Below, piece after piece: positions 63,788-64,000 of a stretch of DNA of 64,000 nt. Where the stretch lies: contig CBDDIB010000002.1 in the NCBI GenBank assembly GCA_965228695.1, positions 2,666,001-2,730,000 on the forward strand, in the 5' to 3' direction. The position numbers and the translations under genes were made by a program. The DNA is from JAJFJD01 sp965228695. GTDB lineage: Bacteria; Pseudomonadota; Alphaproteobacteria; UBA8366. Numbering within the stretch: the first letter of the stretch is position 1; each line of letters begins with the position of its first letter. The notes below the pieces were generated by a model. It had not been told where the DNA came from. It ran no database searches and was given only the letters and a program-made list of their open reading frames with translations.

Positions 63788-64000
63788 AATGACGGTGGCG
63801 ATGCCGAACCGGTTGATCGTGTTTGATTGCGACGGGACGCTCGTCGATAGTCAGCACAACATCGTAACGGCGATGACGCGTGCGTTTCGCCGGCATGATC
63901 TGCATGATCCGATACCGGAAGAGGTCCGGCGTACCGTCGGACTGAGTATTCTGGAGTCCGTGGACCGTCTTTTGCCCGACGCACCGCACGACACGTTGCG
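63788..64000 (+). CDS. HAD-family phosphatase (phosphoglycolate phosphatase-like), cut by window edge
   Basis: The first 71 codons only. The catalytic motif I reads VFDCDGTLVDSQ with nucleophile Asp13, and the helical cap begins ITxAMTRAF-like, as in Gph-type HAD hydrolases. GAGGAG lies five bases before the ATG at 63788. In alphaproteobacteria a HAD hydrolase commonly follows the RluC-type synthase. The substrate cannot be judged from this fragment. Confidence 0.85.

Overview
The window is high-GC DNA from an alphaproteobacterium, most like a Rhodospirillales-type lineage. The supporting signs are adk directly after secY, a short-form adenylate kinase, a SoeABC-type sulfite dehydrogenase with TauE/SafE and TIGR02186 proteins, and the order rlmB, tRNA-Tyr, tRNA-Gly, tuf, tRNA-Trp, secE. 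The assignment rests on gene content and family resemblance only.

Layout. (1) 1-5.5 kb: a DNA photolyase cut by the left edge (minus), then a plus-strand set of a sulfatase, a MOFRL glycerate 2-kinase and a persulfide dioxygenase-rhodanese fusion. (2) 5.5-15.1 kb, all minus: a sulfur-compound oxidation island. It holds a CAP-domain secreted protein, a GNAT acetyltransferase, a TusA sulfur carrier, SoeC-SoeB-SoeA, a TIGR02186 membrane protein, a TauE/SafE exporter, a rhodanese and a class II aldolase. (3) 15.4-21.9 kb: a phytanoyl-CoA-dioxygenase-like enzyme, a very unusual 1032-residue coiled-coil protein, a tiny minus-strand peptide gene with its own promoter, ribosome site and terminator, an N-acyl-D-amino-acid deacylase and tRNA-Thr. 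(4) 21.9-24 kb: a threonine-synthase-like enzyme and rlmB (minus). (5) 24-56.5 kb: one huge plus-strand information-processing block: tRNA-Tyr, tRNA-Gly, tuf, tRNA-Trp, secE-nusG, rplKAJL, rpoBC, rpsLG-fusA-tuf, then the S10, spc and alpha operons to rplQ. (6) 56.5-64 kb: a periplasmic HtrA protease, rarA, a C45-type acyltransferase, amtB-glnK, crcB, an RluA-family pseudouridine synthase and a HAD phosphatase cut by the right edge.

How it works together. In the sulfur island, the persulfide dioxygenase and rhodaneses would release sulfite from persulfides, TusA would carry sulfane sulfur, cytoplasmic SoeABC would oxidise sulfite to sulfate with electrons to the quinone pool, and TauE would export excess sulfite or a related anion. 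This pathway is inferred from families and clustering. The translation block is conventional in gene order. It also carries visible control elements: a consensus promoter before rpsM, intrinsic terminators lying inside the tuf-rpsJ and rpsK-rpoA junctions, and long structured leaders before rpsL and rplJ.

The least explained objects are the coiled-coil protein, whose tryptophans fall on a strict 15-residue register, and the 26-residue peptide gene beside it. No rRNA genes, CRISPR arrays, transposons or phage genes were seen.
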